Below are positions 22,466 through 34,083 of a DNA stretch of 60,818 bases, in pieces; the first letter of the stretch is position 1; each line of letters opens with the position of its first letter. The stretch spans positions 1 through 60,818 of the forward strand of contig JAAAUF010000128.1 in the NCBI GenBank assembly GCA_015499985.1. Reading direction: 5' to 3'. This stretch comes from Haplosporangium gracile. Taxonomy: Eukaryota > Mortierellomycota > Mortierellomycetes > Mortierellales > Mortierellaceae. A program made the translations under genes and the position numbers. The notes below the pieces were generated by a model. That model worked only from the letters and a program-made list of their open reading frames with translations, was not told the origin of the DNA and ran no database searches.

Positions 22466-22514
22466 ACAACAAACAAACAAACAAACAAACAAACAAACAC
22501 AAACAAACAAACAC
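22466..22514 (+). repeat. (AAAC)n microsatellite
   Basis: A nearly uninterrupted AAAC tetranucleotide array ending about 40 bases before the MFS start codon, so it probably lies in the 5' UTR. Confidence 0.9.
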
Positions 22515-22553
22515 GTTAATATCCACTTACCCACAAGAGAGCATTCCTCAAAA

Positions 22554-24464
22554 ATGTCGATGAAGATCTCCTCCACAACCATGATCAAGTACCTGTCTCT
22601 GGCGATCGGTATCTTGGTCATGGCTCTCTCCGGCTCCCTCTTCTCTTTTGCTTCCTTCTCGACCGATCTCAAGGCCCGCTTCGGTTTCAGCTCCTCCAAC
22701 ATCAATCTGCTCTCCGCCATCGGCGATACCTCCATGTATGTCGGCTTCCTCATCGTCGGCCCTATCTACGACCACTATGGTGAGCGCTGGACCATGATCA
22801 CAGCTGCTATCCTGACCTTCCTCGGTTACGGTGGTATGTACATTGCTTATGCCAAGGCATGGGGTGGTCTTGGCTTCCTCATGGTCCTCTACTGTCTTGC
22901 CGGTGTTGCTTCTACTGCTGGGTAAGTTATATTTTTTTTCTCCGCCGCTATAATATGGTCATACCTTGGCCGTTTTCTCTCTATGGCTGCGAGGATGTAG
23001 CTGCAGCTATTACTGATTCTAATCTCCTATCCCCCTTTCCTTCTCGTCCTTCTTTTTTTTTTTGCTTACCTTGGGATGACTACAACTTCTAGATACTTGG
23101 CCGCCCTTGCAGCCAACATGGCCAACTTCCCAGCCTCGACTTCAGGTACCGTCTCGGGTATCCTCCTCGCCTTTTTCGGACTCTCCGCAACATTGTTCTC
23201 CCAGATCAAGACCAACCTCTTCTCGGGTCACGATGAAGTCGCCGACCCTACCTCGGCCCTCAAGGGCACCAAGGCCACCCAGACCTTCTTGCTCTTCCTG
23301 ACCATCATCACCACCGCCATCTACCTCATTGGCGCCGTCTTCATGGTCAAGATCAAGAAGCCCGTCATCAAGACCCTCGACTCTGGCTCATCCTCCAACA
23401 CCACCGTCAATGGGTCCTCGGACATTGAAAAGAAGGCCGCCACTGCTGCTGTTGCAGCCGCTGCAACCCCGACTACCACCGTTGGATCCACTCCCATCCA
23501 AGCTCTGTCCCGTAGCACCACCTTCACCCCCTCGATGAAGAATGGCCACGAAGGTTGGAACAATTCGAGTACTACTCTTGACAAGGAATCTGTGGCCCCA
23601 CGCACTGCCCACCACCTCCCTGGCGATACCATCCTCGAATCGACTGTCCCTGCCCTGACTGCCCCTAACAGCAACGGCGGCATCATCACCACCACCGACG
23701 CCTCCAAAACCTGGTTCAATCCTTACCTGACCTCGATCGACATGAAGCCCCGCGCCCTCCTGGTCGAATCCACCTTCTGGTTTTTTGTCATTGCCCAGGT
23801 CTCCCAGCAGGGCTTCTCCTACATCAACAATGTCGACTCGATCGTCCACGCCATTCTCGACCCCCTGGACCCCTCCACCGTCACCCGTGCCGTCTCCTTG
23901 ACCGGTCTCCACGTTACCCTGATCTCCATTGGCAACTGTCTCGGCCGTCTGACCTCGGGTATCCTCTCGGACTGGGTCATCAACCGCTACCGAATCTCCC
24001 GCTCCATCTTCTTCTTCATCTCCGAGATCCTGATCCTCATCCCTTTGATCATCATGGGCTTCTCCACCAGCATTGTCTCCATGCCCCTTCTCATTATCAG
24101 CTCCTGCCTCATTGGTGCCACCTACGGTGCTACCGGCGCCCTCTTTGCTTCAATGACTCGCGACTTTTTCGGTGACACCTACTACGGCACCAACTGTGGA
24201 ATGGTTATGGTTCTCAACGGCTTTAACCCCATCATCGCCAACCAGATCTATGGTGTCTTCTATGACCGTGCAGTCAAGAAAATGGGCCCCACCCACGAGT
24301 CCGAGCCCTCGGAGGACCACATGACCTGCTTGGGCAGTACCTGTTACGACTCCGGCTTCAAGATCGCCTCTCTCCTCCAGGTCGTCTGTGTCGTCGCTGC
24401 TGGTCTTCTTTTCTGGGCCCACATGCGCAAGGGCCGCAAGCTCATGCAGCAGAACATGGCCTAA
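22554..24464 (+). CDS. MFS transporter, nodulin-like/Mch1-type
   Basis: Two exons (22554-22921 and 23093-24464) give 579 aa. The first exon encodes TM1 (YLSLAIGILVMALSGSLFSFASF), the loop KARFGFSSSNINLLSAIGD and further helices. The family-specific loop PIYDHYGERW is present. Exon 2 continues NMANFPASTSGTVSGILLAFFGLSATLFSQI, the second-helix pattern of nodulin-like (NFD4) and Mch1 MFS proteins. About 12 helices fit. A long hydrophilic central loop (Ala/Thr/Ser-rich, residues about 215-335) separates the two halves. The second half contains SIGNCLGRLTSGILSDWVINR, the usual G-x3-D-R/K cytosolic loop motif. The substrate cannot be assigned; the family includes monocarboxylate-like and plant nodulin carriers. 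Codons are C-ending biased, which suggests good expression. Confidence 0.9.
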
Positions 24465-24654
24465 AACCCCACCTTCCTCAGAAAACCTTTTGTACATATA
24501 CCCACTAATTTTGCATCTCCTAGCATAACAAGCGATAGTTAGACTTCGCGGCATAGCATTCAAAACATTAAACAAAACAAACTTTGACAAAACGATCTGA
24601 ATATTATTTTTTGAGAAAAAGAAATACAGTGAGTAATTGGTTGGACTACTCCGT

Positions 24655-27600
24655 CTAGATGGCACGAATACGCATGTCCTCGATCTTCTTCTGAATCTCG
24701 GCTGGAGTCCGGTCCAACTCTTCAGCAATCTGGCGTTTCTTGTCGCCCGACAGCAAGTTGTACTGCTCACACATATCACCATCCACCGTGCCCTATAGAA
24801 ACAAGATTCAGATAGCAAAGAAGCAGTTAGCACCTTCAAACCATACTCAAATATAATATCGGCAGCAACTCAAGATTACCTTCACGGGAACATGGTAGCC
24901 TCGATAGCTCAGATGGTCACGTCCAGCCAAGGGGGGCATCTCATTGCGCATATGCATCTCCAAAGTCTGGAAAAAATCAATATCCTCCTTGGTCTGGAAG
25001 GGGATAAAGATGCCAACGCCTCCCATGAACGAAGTGTACAGAACCATCTCACGTCCTCCTGCAACGAAGCTCGTCTTGGTCAACGACGTCAAGATATCTC
25101 CGACATGGTAGTGTGCCATCAGATCAAGCTTGTGAGCAGCGCCGTGCAGGTAACCCTTTCCGACCGACTTCGAACCAGCCTCGTCTTCGTCAACCTCCTG
25201 ACTGAGCTTCTGGGGTAACCGGTTAACAAAAAAGTTGCCAAACTTGTCTCCTGCCGCAACAGTGTCGTAGTCGATCATGGCTGAGCAAGAGATCCATCGA
25301 GGTGCCTTGTCATCTGCAAAGACAACAAGCTTGTTGTCAGCCGCAACATAGGAAGCATAATGGACTGACTCCTGGACATCACCAATCACAATACGGCCTC
25401 CTTGGTTGTGCAGAGTGACGATACAGTTGGGGAGCGACCGGTTCTCGCATTTCCTGAGCAACTTGCGCTTGCCGAGGTCATAGATGCGAAGCGTCTTGCC
25501 CACTCCTGCCAAGAGGCGACCCTGGAAATGCAACAGGGCGTGAGGCACCTCGTCAACAGGTGTCTTGTGAACTAGCTCCAGACCCATTCCGTCGTTGATA
25601 AACTTGTAGATGTGGATAAATCCTGATGACAGGGATTTGGGGGCCAAAGTCACATCAGCTGCGGTACCGACGGCCAAGAACATATCGCCAGCCTCAACGG
25701 CAAAGTTAAGAATGGCAACGCTGAACGCGGCCTCGTTCTGCTCCAACTCCAAGGTAAAGGTCGTCTCCCCGGTGGCGGGGTTGATGATCCTGATGAGAGA
25801 AGCCCACTTGCCGGGCGTCGATCGAGAGTGTCCGAAAACGACTGGATCTAGTTCCTCCTCTTCCTCTGCTTCAAAACCAAGCTCCTTCAGCTTCTTCTTC
25901 TTCTCCAAAGCCGAGTATGTCTGGTGGTCTGACTCGATGATGGCAATCGACTTGTGCACAGGGTTAACAACAAATCGGCGTGGTGTGTAGGTCAATGGGA
26001 TGGGTGTCTCGTTAAAAACCTGACCAAACTTTTCGATTGTGAAAATTTTGAGAGCATTTCCTGCTATTGCCACAACACCCTCTGGACACTGCTCTGAAGT
26101 AAAACTGGCAGCAAACTCCAAAGCCTCATAGGACAATGGGTTGAGGTGGATCCTTGATTGCATCTGGTAGCTGAGCCAAGGTCTGCTGGACAAGGCCAAC
26201 ACTGCTGGATTTCCTGCCATGTTGAGCTCAAAAAGCTTGACAGACCGAGCTCCCAAGAATCGAGTACGGGTGTCCGAAAGTTGTCCGGTGTTCTGTTCCA
26301 AAACGGTGCGCAGCAAAACTCCGTTCTGCAAACCAATGTTCAAGTAAAGCGTCGTCAAGGATCCTGCGGTGATCTGGTCAGGCATATCGATCATCACCAA
26401 TGACTCTGGGATGGCCGAGAGCGCCTGCATACTGAGGGGCTCAAGGGTGTTGGAGGTATCCAAGCTGAGAATGCGAACGGTGTTGTCATCACATCCAACG
26501 GCCAAAAAGCGAACGCGTCTTCTTCCCACAGGCAAAGGCTGGATACTCAAACAGGTGACATTGCCAGACATCTCCCTCCGCACGTTCGACTCGCTCAGGT
26601 TGCCACTCTCATCAACCTCAAAATACACAAGCTCGCCTCCTGTCAAAGCGATAACGACCTGTTGACTGTTGGTGGCGGCTCTCACGATCTGTCGACCTCC
26701 TGGTGCACGCCATTCCGTCACCTGTCTGTTAGCGCGAATATGACGGATGCCCTGGGGGTAAATTTGAAGCAACGCATCCTGACCGAGTTGCTGCACTGCG
26801 ATGGTGGGCGTTGTTGCCAAGAATCCAGTGTCCGTGACTTCCTCTACAGTCTCACCAATCGACAGGACCAGAGTTGCGTTGGAGAAGGAAACGATAATGT
26901 ACTGATCGTAGAGGTCGTCGGCAGTCAAACGTGTAGTCCAAACAGCTGTGGGGTTGGCTGGCAGCGGTGAAACAGCCATCTCAGTGACCTCAAGCCCGTG
27001 TCGCAATATCCTCATAGTCGACCTTGGTCCACGTCCGCACAATGCATAGATCTGAGGGGTATCCTCATCCGTGAGGTTGAGAACCTGATATATGAAAGGA
27101 AATGTCGCATGAGTTAGATTTTAGATCGATGAGTTTGAAGGCTAATATATAACAGTCGTGCCAGTGTGTATTCGTACCTTGGCATCGGTCAGTGGCGACA
27201 TGCTGGCGAGCTCATCCACAAGCAACAAGTTCTCCAATGGCCTTGGCTTGAAGTAAACTGTGACATCCAGAGTTCCGTCGTCCTTTGTAATAAAGTCATT
27301 GCTCGAGTACTCGGGAGTGTCGTCGTCATCGCCCAACTTTCCGAATTGATAGAATTGGCTATTGTGAGGAAACATGCGCAATGTTGATGAGTAAAAAGGA
27401 TATAATGAAAATACGATAAAGGAACAGCTGTTTGACATTGACCAAAAAGCTTACTGGTTTCCGAATTCGCTAGCGACAAACAAGAATCCGCTCTTCAAGA
27501 TGCACAATCCAGCAGCTACTGAGACAGTATCAAAATATTTGATCTTGATCTCATTGACAGTATCTCCCGTGTAGTCAATAGTGACCTTGTACAAGTCACC

Positions 27601-29041
27601 CTCCTCGCTCTGCAACAACAAGAAGAAAGAGTTCTAGAAAACATGATAGGAGGGGAAATAAGACATGAGTTAAAAGGTGTACAATCACAGATCACAACAG
27701 CTCTTTCATAAACATAGTAAGCTATTATAAGTAGTAAAAGTCGTACCTTCATCTTGTGCACGACTCCAGAAACAATCAAAAGTCCTCGTTCTTTGTTCTC
27801 CAATGGATCCTTGCGTCTTGGAATAGGGACTGTCAGTGTAGCTGCGCCAATGTGCTTATATGTGATGTAGTTTTCTGAGCAGACGAGCACTCCAGATGGT
27901 CCATCCGTGCCTCCAGGAACTAGAAGAATAAAGAAAACAAAAGGACAGACGTGAGTCGGGTCATGTCTGTGATCGTCGAAAACTCGCGCGCAAAGCTAAT
28001 AATATGCAATCCAATCGTACCTGCAACCAGCATGTTGGATCGGCGGTCAACAGCTTCGCTCCATTTCCTGACAACGTGGTTAAGACCAAGATCCAACTCG
28101 TAGTATGTTAACATCTACGGATGTCAAATAGGTTTCTCATACGTTAGTATTGTTCATTGTTTCGTTCCTGGTACATGTCCATCTCAAAGGCGAAATAGCA
28201 GAAGGCAAAAACGTTTCGTTACCTTCTCTGTTTCCCTGTATGCTTCTCCTGTTGGATCTTGGTCAGCCTCTGTGTAGTCAACCTCCAAGCATGCGAAAAT
28301 AGGGTTCTCGAAGCCAACGTCGACTCCTGTACAGTACTGAACAATGGTATGAGATTTGTGAGCCTCCAGAGGTGATCCAATTGTCAGCCTTGCTGCGATA
28401 TCTCTGTTAAGAATGTAGACCAGCTTCTGCTTCTCCATCGATCCTATTGAAAAAAACAATAAATGGACGTTAGAAGAAAATAAAGGGTGATAGTCTGCGG
28501 CAAGAGCAACTTAAAGTCTACGCCTCCATCAAGGCAAACGTACCGATCATGACAGCGCGACCCTTAGGGTCAACGGCGAGATATTGTCCCGGCACAATAC
28601 GTCGACATCCAGACTTGCCAAATGTCTCCTGGTGGACCCTCTCAAATACGTTCTTGACCGGGTTATATTCTAGAATAACAATCCTGCCCGAGTCTGAACC
28701 AACAACGATGTAATCTATTTATTGAAAGTTGATCAGCCATGTCAGTTGTGTGTGTTTTTAGTTATATCCTTACATATATCGCGAGTTGCTTTCTTGATGG
28801 CGCGAATGCATTTACCTTTGGATGCACCGGTGAGACGGAAGGCGGTGAGTGAGCGAATGACACCAAAGACGTCGTGGGAGAGGATCGAGTGGACCTTTCC
28901 TGTGGTGGTGTCAGGCCTGAGCAGCTCGATCCTGGAGACATGGGAGACGATGAGTTCCTGCTGTCTAGTCCCTGAGAAGTTTCCGAGGATGGCCTGGTTG
29001 ATGGCATTGGGCGCCTGCAAAGTCAGGTTGTACAGAAACAT
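24655..29041 (-). CDS. SF3B3: Splicing factor 3B subunit 3 (SF3B3/Rse1)
   Basis: Nine exons reconstruct to 1,195 aa (human 1,217): 29041-28816, 28714-28544, 28443-28223, 28114-28021, 27919-27747, 27633-27455, 27358-27178, 27084-24880 and 24792-24655. All junctions are GT-AG and phases close. It is the triple beta-propeller scaffold of the SF3b complex in U2 snRNP, which holds SF3B1 and PHF5A at the branch site. Diagnostic blocks are the start [78 protein letters not shown] [33 protein letters not shown], and the C-terminal [20 protein letters not shown]. It is distinguished from its paralogue DDB1 by these SF3B3-specific segments. The first seven exons are short and the 2.2-kb eighth holds most of the protein. 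It is convergent with the MFS gene. Confidence 0.97.
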
Positions 29042-29401
29042 GGTGGGGAAGGGCTCGTCTCTGGGTAGAGTCACTCCTTGTGCTGATTTGAAGTGTGAAG
29101 TTGGGTGCTCAATGAGTCTTTTTAAATTCAAAAAAACCAAAGGAAACAGGACAATGGGCGCGAGAATTACGTCATCGAAGTGAGTAAATCGCTCGCCCTC
29201 CTCCCGCTCTAGCATATTTATTCATGCAAATGAACAACTAGCACACAAATACCAACAATCTTGTTGAGAGCTGGCATAAAACTCTGAAACGATAGTACTT
29301 GTATGCGATTTGCGTGCAGACGACTTGGTCTGTCTACTTCAAGGAGTGGTAAATGTTGATTTCAGGACCACTCACTTCAAGATCACTCATGGATGACAAC
29401 C
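29042..29401. promoter_or_regulatory. SF3B3 upstream region
   Basis: Start of a 2.6-kb gene-poor interval between divergent SF3B3 (-) and the proton channel gene (+). This part should carry the SF3B3 promoter. Apart from an in-frame upstream extension of the first exon on the - strand, nothing coding is seen. Confidence 0.45.
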
Positions 29402-30040
29402 CATGGTCCTCTCGCAATATGACAAGGCCAAGGAGGCAAAGGCCTTGGCGCTGGCATTTAGTGTTGCCAGCAATATGGTGTCTGAAGTGGCAGAACCAAT
29501 CCAAGATATGGACAAATAGGTGCACGTAGGGGCGCAGTGTGTGTTAACATCGTGTTTTTAACCTTTTTTTTTTTCATATACACCCCAGTTTCTTGTTTTT
29601 TTTCGTTCACAGAGCCCGACAAGAAGTATAGAGTCAGCGCAGACGTGGACAGTATGTTTTTTCATGTACTTTTGCCGAATATATTCGACACAGGGCACCC
29701 TGCAAGCACATGTACCTTGTATCAAGGATGTACAATAGCATAGAAGTTTGCTTTGGTGGAGACCCTACTCTTGCGCAAGATCTAATCAATTGTGATAACG
29801 ACCTAATTGATGATGCAGAGAAAATTATCTCATCGCATCTCCGTCTTTAGCTTCAAAAGCATCGGGCGGAAGAACGAGAACGAAAGAGGTCAAAACGAGA
29901 AGTCGCAAACACCTTGGCGTTCGAGGCATGCGAGACCAAGGCACCGGTTATTGCGGAGACGATACTCCAAGAGATAAGAGCACGAAAAAAAGAATGTGTA
30001 CACTCCAGTACATGCAAATCGTGGTCGCAGGGCTAGAGCG
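29402..30040 (+). pseudogene. Possible decayed gene remnant
   Basis: Two protein-like segments occur in the same orientation. At 29402 an ATG opens a 38-codon frame (YDKAKEAKALALAFSVASN) ending in TAG. A strong acceptor-like TTTTTTTTCGTTCACAG follows near 29610. At 29851-30037 an ATG-less open segment encodes a basic, coiled-coil-like peptide (KHRAEERERKRSKREVANTL) ending in TAG. In between, all frames are interrupted. No family is recognised. The composition looks coding, so a degraded gene is the best reading, but chance open frames cannot be excluded. Confidence 0.25.
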
Positions 30041-31666
30041 CACTTTTCTTGAAGTCAAGGGTCCCAATGCAGTGGCAGTCGGCCGTACATGTCATGAGTA
30101 AAGTGATAAAAAAAATGTCAAATCAAAGCTTTGAGTCCAACGAGTTGTCGGGTCGAATCTTAATTCGTTCAGAATTATTTCCATATTAGAAGATGTTTAA
30201 TCTCGGAACTGCTTATTTTTTTTTCTTCGCTCCAGCCAATAATTGAATTCTCGCGCCCATTGTCCTGTTTCCAATGTGTGCTGTCAAACGAATGGTTCTC
30301 TTGAATTCTGATTGGGAATAAAAATTGCAGTTTAAAGGGACAATTATTGACACTTCTCGGGCAAGGAAGCGGTCCCTATCGGTGGCCTAGTGCAGTATTG
30401 GGCAAGCGGGATTGATTGAGAGATAACAATGCCCTATCAGAACCGAGGGATCAGGACATTGTATCAAACGCGATTGAAAACACACCACGATGAAGGTTGT
30501 CCAGAAATGACAGTGGAGGCGAGAGAAGAGCCATATATACGGGTTTGGAAGAAGGGCAAGGTTCAATGATTGAAGGAAGCGAATTAGGAGATCCAACGAT
30601 AGTCAAAAGTGTGAAATCAAAGAATTATCTTTCGTCCAGGGCATGCGCGCCTTTGTCAGACATTGAACACCAAACAATAAGCTGCGGCAATAGTACGGAG
30701 CGCGTGATAGCGGGAGGGCAGGGAGGGCCGAGGAAGGGCAGACGGCTAGCAGAGGGAGTGAGAGTGGCGAAGGGCAGACAGAGGGAAGGCAGCGAGGTAG
30801 CAGAGGGAGTGAGGGCACACAGAGGGAGGGCAGAGCGATGGCAGTCGAATGGCAGGGCAGACACGGAAGGGCGGATGGTGATGAAAGACTAAGGGGCAGA
30901 GGGCATGGGCTATGGAGATAGGAGGCAAGGAGGCAAGGCTCTATAAGAGTGAGAAATCTCCCTGCGATGGCAAATGACAGGAGAGTAACAAACAAAAAAA
31001 AAAAAAGTAAAAGGGAATATCCCGCACCTTGGTTAATAGATTCCGCGGGTGGCGTACGAGCGGTAGCTGACCTGAGGTATGGGCTTATAGTTAATCTTGG
31101 GGAATTATTGACAGCAATGAGCTATTGTGAAGAGCTCGTACCGCTTCGAATACCCGTGTTGTTTGTGTATTGTTGAGATTGAATATTGTTGTTGTTGTAA
31201 ATCGCTGTCTACGCCGGGGTTGGAACCACGGCCCTGCCTGAAAGTCTCGAACAGTTCTCCTCACTCTCTGTCTTCGACAGAGAGACTGGATTATGCCGAA
31301 GCAGCAAAAGACACTTTTTTCATTTCCAAAGATTTTTTTTCAGTTGGTTTTGTTGGTATTTCTCTTTAAAAGCAGTCTCAGGTTAAGGGGTATTATTAAT
31401 ATTGGTGGCGCTAAAGTAGTGCGGTACAATAAAAATAAAATACACGAGCGCCACCAGGTCCACTCGCCAGCAAGACCAGCATTTCTTCCTCGTGTCATTC
31501 TGACATAACACAATGCGAGTATTCAACATATCTTGTTCAACATAAGCTTACTGACGTTACTTTTTAGCCACCAAATTTTCGTTTCATTTTTCTTTTCTTT
31601 ACCCTTCACACTTCCTTTTTTCTTTTTTTTCTTTTTTTTGTTTTTTTTGTTTTTTGTTTTCACACT
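30041..31666. other. Gene-poor region upstream of Hv1
   Basis: No gene is supported. The stretch contains a GA-rich degenerate repeat (30712-30890), a run of A (30993-31004), a tRNA T-arm-like motif with a perfect 9-bp hairpin at about 31200-31293, and a T-rich tract just before the proton-channel start codon. The last 150 bases should contain the Hv1 promoter and leader. Confidence 0.5.
30712..30890 (+). repeat. GA-rich degenerate minisatellite
   Basis: Imperfect tandem copies of purine-rich units such as GGGCAGACAGAGGGA and GCAGAGGGAGTGAG. The units drift in length and sequence. The strand bias (almost no pyrimidines except C and T at fixed unit positions) creates long low-complexity frames on both strands that should not be annotated as proteins. 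Confidence 0.7.
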
Positions 31667-32743
31667 ATGGATACGAATGTACCTTACATGATTGAGATGA
31701 ATGAAGAAGACCGACCTGCGCATTACAACGATGAGAAACTAGCGCCATTCTCAGGACCATGGATACATAACTCAAACCAGGCACAACCACCACACGCAGC
31801 TAATTCACTACAAGAACAACAATCCTACTTATCCTTTCCTCAACAGGAGCTCCAACCACAACCACAAGACTCCTCTCTTCAACCATTACAACAATCTCAA
31901 TCACAACAGCAACAGCAACAACAACAACAACAGCAACCGTGGGCTTACCAAGAACAAGACCGACAACAGCAAATCCTATTTAATAATCATCTCCACCGAT
32001 CAATAACCTGCCCAGTCCCAGACCACACTATGATCGCCCACGGCGATTATGGAGAGCCCCCACCAAACAACCCATACTGCAACTACAGTAACAGCAACCT
32101 CGACTGCCCCCTACCCACCAGCCATATCTTAGGACATGACGAAAACAGGGAAGAGTTCTTCGCCAGCGCCTCCTGTGTGAAGATGACCCGCTACCGGATC
32201 GGTAAAGCCATCGAGAGCAATGGCGCTCATATCACCATTCTGCTCCTCACACTCTGCGACATTGTCCTGGTCGTGCTCCAGATCGGCGCATCGCTTTTGC
32301 ACCTCGACGAGACCGAGCACGAACACTGGCTTCTAGCCCTCTTTGGACACCTCTCACTCGCCATCGTCTCGATCTTTATGCTCGAAAACTTGTTGAAGCT
32401 CTTTGCGTTCGGGCCGCGCTACTTTTGGAAAGGAACCCCTCATTGGATTTTGCACCTTATCGACGCTCTAATCATTCTGACGTCGTTCTTGCTCGAGATC
32501 TTCTTAAAGGGTGCCGAGCAAGAACTGTCGAGTCTTTTGATTGTCTTCCGATTGTGGCGAGTCCTCAAGTTGACGGGCACGGTTGCCATTGAAGTCTCGG
32601 AACACGATCAGGCCCATGTCGCTCTGCTGGAGGAAAAAGTCAAATTACTAAAGCAGGAGCTGGAGGAGTGCCATCTCAAAATACAACGCCTGGAGCGATT
32701 CGACTTGCCGAAAGAATCCAGCCAAAACATTCATCTCGAATAA
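31667..32743 (+). CDS. HVCN1: Voltage-gated proton channel (Hv1-like)
   Basis: A 358-aa intronless voltage-sensor-only protein. S1 has the selectivity-filter Asp at residue 198 (LLLTLCDIVLVVLQ). The S1-S2 loop has His residues (DETEHEHW) in the place of the zinc-binding His of animal Hv1. S2 has Glu240 (MLENLLKLFAFG), S3 has Asp266 (HLIDALIILTSFLLE), and S4 reads FRLWRVLKLTG. S4 thus has Arg295, Trp297 and Arg298, but Lys301 at the third charge of the Hv1 signature RxWRxxR. After S4 comes a heptad-rich coiled coil (LLEEKVKLLKQELEECHLKIQRLE), the dimerisation element in Hv1. The N-terminal 170 residues are disordered with a poly-Gln tract (about 80-92). The protein should extrude protons on depolarisation at plasma or organelle membranes, regulating pH or balancing NADPH-oxidase charge. 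ATG 31667 is the first in frame. Confidence 0.9.
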   Translation: MDTNVPYMIEMNEEDRPAHYNDEKLAPFSGPWIHNSNQAQPPHAANSLQEQQSYLSFPQQELQPQPQDSSLQPLQQSQSQQQQQQQQQQQPWAYQEQDRQQQILFNNHLHRSITCPVPDHTMIAHGDYGEPPPNNPYCNYSNSNLDCPLPTSHILGHDENREEFFASASCVKMTRYRIGKAIESNGAHITILLLTLCDIVLVVLQIGASLLHLDETEHEHWLLALFGHLSLAIVSIFMLENLLKLFAFGPRYFWKGTPHWILHLIDALIILTSFLLEIFLKGAEQELSSLLIVFRLWRVLKLTGTVAIEVSEHDQAHVALLEEKVKLLKQELEECHLKIQRLERFDLPKESSQNIHLE

Positions 32744-32849
32744 AAGAACAGTACTCTGGATCATATTGAAGATGCTAGTGTTATTATATGTGCGATGAAT
32801 CTGTGCTTTTTTTGGACTTTGAGTATCCGTATTATTACATTTGGATGAT

Positions 32850-33852
32850 CTACTCCTTGGGCTTCATGAACTTTCCTCCGCCGCCTGATGGCTTGGGCGG
32901 TGCCCTCCTGTTCGTTGTTGGCTTCTTAGACTGACTGGATTTTGCTGCCTCCTTTGTCTTCTTTGCCTTGTTGGACCGCCCCATCTCCTTTGCCATCTCA
33001 TCATCACTGATCTCGCTCTGTCTCTGTCTCTTCAGCTCACGTTCCAATTGCTGCTCTCCTGCCGCCTGCGATGCTGATTTCTGTTATTTGTTGTTTGCAA
33101 GAACAGAGAGATACACAAATCAGTATCCAAATTATTCGGTTCACAATGATCCACTTTTGCGACAGCCAAACATTTCAATGACAGAGAGACTTGAAACACG
33201 TACCTCGACAGCAGAGTTGAACTTCTGAAAGGACATCCTACCAACGCTTGACCGTTCCGTTGCGTTCATCTGTAAGAAACTTGGCTCGTAGTCGACTTGG
33301 AACTTACTATATTTTATAAAAAGAAAATAAGTATGATCCGTGTTAGATACATTCGTACTTCTCGATGATCTTCCTAGTCCAGCCTTTTCTTATTCCCTGG
33401 ACATCAATGATAGTGTCGCTTCCACATAGAATGAGGCATCGAGATGATTGAAAAAAACGTACGACTTGGGGAGATCAACAGCAGCTTGGTCAATGACCCA
33501 ATGGGCCTCTGTCACGATACGTTTCTGCTCCTTGACCAGCTTGTCCCGCGTTTCCTGCTCCTGTTGCCTTTGCATGAACTATCGCATGAAATGTAGAATG
33601 ATATAGGAAAAGTTGTTAGCACATGTGCACTCGTACTTTTGTACCGCCAAGTTTGCTTTTATGCCCTTTACTGCGGTTCCAAACAACACGACCATTCCCC
33701 CAGGTTGGCAATGAACCACTCCCGCGGCAAATGAAAAAAAAAGTCAATGCAAAGTCGGCGCTGCCACTGTTTGCTGGATAAACGAGCAGCGTGTGTACCT
33801 TCATGGTTAGCAGCTTTCCCGAGAGGGCGGTCTTGTGGGGTATCTCTGCCAT
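32850..33852 (-). CDS. MPP6: M-phase phosphoprotein 6 / exosome cofactor MPP6
   Basis: Four exons (33852-33799, 33578-33463, 33306-33204 and 33080-32850) give 167 aa, against 160 in human. The N-terminal motif LSGKLLTMKFMQR is the conserved MPP6 segment that contacts Rrp40 of the exosome. It is followed by IVTEAHWVID, the central GRMSFQKFN and the SDDEMAKEM motif, and ends in a basic Lys/Pro tail (KFMKPKE) like the human KMFLKPQD. MPP6 tethers the Mtr4 helicase to the nuclear RNA exosome for 5.8S rRNA maturation and RNA surveillance. The gene is head-to-head with SPOUT1 across 231 bp and convergent with the proton-channel gene. Confidence 0.92.
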
Positions 33853-34083
33853 GGTCGTTTGCAGTTGTTGTGTGAGTGTGTAGTTGGTGTGTCCTGATGG
33901 GAGAGCGTCGTTGCTGAGAGAAAGGAACAAAGGGTGGGTGCACTACTTGCTTGGCCCTTGAACGAAGGCGCTTTTTTTTATTCTTTTCGGCAGTCACGAA
34001 TCAAAATAATAGTTTAAAAATAAAAAAAAGAAAGCACAACTCCCCGTTGAACTACACCTTACATACCCCACACATAGACAACC
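33853..34083. promoter_or_regulatory. Bidirectional promoter MPP6/SPOUT1
   Basis: Only 231 bp separate the divergent start codons. Both genes act in RNA processing, so a shared promoter is likely. A-rich and T-rich tracts flank a central AATAATAGTTTAAAAATAAA segment. Confidence 0.6.

Noticed and set aside
30603..30995. 130-codon - strand frame, Leu/Pro/Ser/Cys-rich
   Set aside because: Direct translation of the GA-rich degenerate repeat on the opposite strand.
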